A DNA stretch of 5,275 nt, from the NCBI GenBank assembly GCA_025450405.1, contig JANWHL010000292.1, forward strand, positions 1 through 5,275, in the 5' to 3' direction. Origin of the DNA: Ktedonobacterales bacterium. GTDB taxonomy: Bacteria > Chloroflexota > Ktedonobacteria > Ktedonobacterales > JADMIN01. A program made the position numbers and the translations under genes. Below the pieces are notes generated by a model. The model was not told where the DNA came from and did no database searches. It saw nothing but the letters and a program-made list of their open reading frames with translations. Shown here one piece after another: positions 4,782-5,275 of the stretch (its first letter is position 1; every line of letters starts with the position of its first letter).

Positions 4782-5275
4782 ATGGAGAGTCCACCCAAGC
4801 AGAGCCGCGACCATCGCACTTCAGCGACACCAACCATCCCTGGCGCCGCGCGCTCCGCCGCCACACCCGGCCGGCCCACCAGCGGCCCCGCCGCGCGTCG
4901 GGCGATCAGCGCGCGGCCCGCCGCCACCCCAGCAGCTCCCGCTACGCGTCCGGCCGTTCCCGCCGCTGCCGGACGCGCTGCCGAACCGGCGCCGCGCCCC
5001 GCGCCGACCGCCACCCGGCTCGGCACGCTCGCGCACTTGCCCGCGGGCTGGATGCTGGTGCCGTTGCGGCTTTTCCTCGGCATCACCTTCGTCTATGCCG
5101 ACCTGCAAAAGCTGACCGACCCGCAATTCTTCGATCCCAACGCCATCGGCTACATTGGCCGACAGATCGAGGGCTTCGCCCACGGCTCGCCCATCGGCGG
5201 GCTGCTGCTCAACGTCGCGCTACCCCACGCCACGTTCTACGGCGGGCTGATCGCGTATGGCGAGCTGGCGATTGG
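4782..5275 (+). CDS. DoxX-family membrane protein, N-terminal part (cut by window edge)
   Basis: This is the beginning of a probable DoxX/MauE-type integral membrane protein. Such proteins are linked to quinone-dependent redox functions in some species, but the role here is unknown. I translated from ATG 4782: 164 codons without a stop. Residues 1-88 are rich in Pro, Ala, Arg and Thr, probably disordered and cytoplasmic. The first membrane segment starts near residue 91 (MLVPLRLFLGITFVYADLQK), followed by the DoxX-like DPQFFDPNAIGYIG and FAHGSPIGGLL. A second hydrophobic segment, FYGGLIAYGELAI, contains the conserved Gly-Glu of the family. GGAG at 4767-4770 lies 11 nt before this ATG, rather far. 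Met91 (5052) is the alternative start but has no Shine-Dalgarno sequence and sits at the edge of the first helix. I favour 4782 moderately. It diverges from trpS and is probably unrelated to tryptophan. Confidence 0.82.
   Translation, partial: MESPPKQSRDHRTSATPTIPGAARSAATPGRPTSGPAARRAISARPAATPAAPATRPAVPAAAGRAAEPAPRPAPTATRLGTLAHLPAGWMLVPLRLFLGITFVYADLQKLTDPQFFDPNAIGYIGRQIEGFAHGSPIGGLLLNVALPHATFYGGLIAYGELAI

Noticed and set aside
4670..5183. Minus-strand open frames of 86-138 codons opposite the DoxX-type gene
   Set aside because: They are Gly/Ala/Arg-rich mirror frames of a GC-rich gene, with no motifs.

Overview
The window is GC-rich (roughly two thirds G+C in the coding parts) and bacterial. 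It carries tryptophan genes on the minus strand and the start of a membrane-protein gene on the plus strand. A tRNA-sensing T-box leader, a trpEGD order with short overlaps, a DoxX-type protein with a Pro/Ala-rich N-terminus and an IS200/IS605-like relic together suggest a member of the Chloroflexota (Ktedonobacteria-like). That placement is an inference from style, not from a marker gene.

Layout, read along the minus strand from right to left: a sigma70-like promoter (4528-4557); a T-box riboswitch leader ending in an intrinsic terminator (about 4214-4521); a GC-rich hairpin element (4127-4205); an 11-bp tandem repeat (4043-4119); trpS (4029-2947); a 345-bp gap of lower G+C (about 54%); then trpE (2601-985), trpG (997-401) and the first 134 codons of trpD (404-1, cut by the window edge). 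trpE/trpG overlap by 13 bp and trpG/trpD by 4 bp, so these three are very probably one operon. On the plus strand, diverging from the T-box promoter, a DoxX-family gene starts at 4782 and runs off the right edge.

The genes form a tryptophan module. TrpE and TrpG make anthranilate from chorismate and glutamine, TrpD attaches phosphoribosyl, and TrpS charges tRNA-Trp. Uncharged tRNA-Trp should be sensed by the T-box. Its acceptor-pairing bulge reads UGGC, which fits the G discriminator base of bacterial tRNA-Trp, and a UGG triplet lies in the specifier loop. Whether the T-box controls only trpS or also trpEGD is not decided by the sequence.

The least ordinary parts are: (1) the trpS-trpE gap, whose plus strand looks like the decayed 3' end of a tnpB gene with its structured right-end RNA (reRNA/omega-RNA), preceded by a good plus-strand promoter match; (2) a roughly 65-residue in-frame insert in the interdomain linker of TrpE, made of a duplicated 30-bp unit and a chain of short dyads with 2-nt centres; (3) the 11-bp repeat just upstream of the trpS ribosome binding site.
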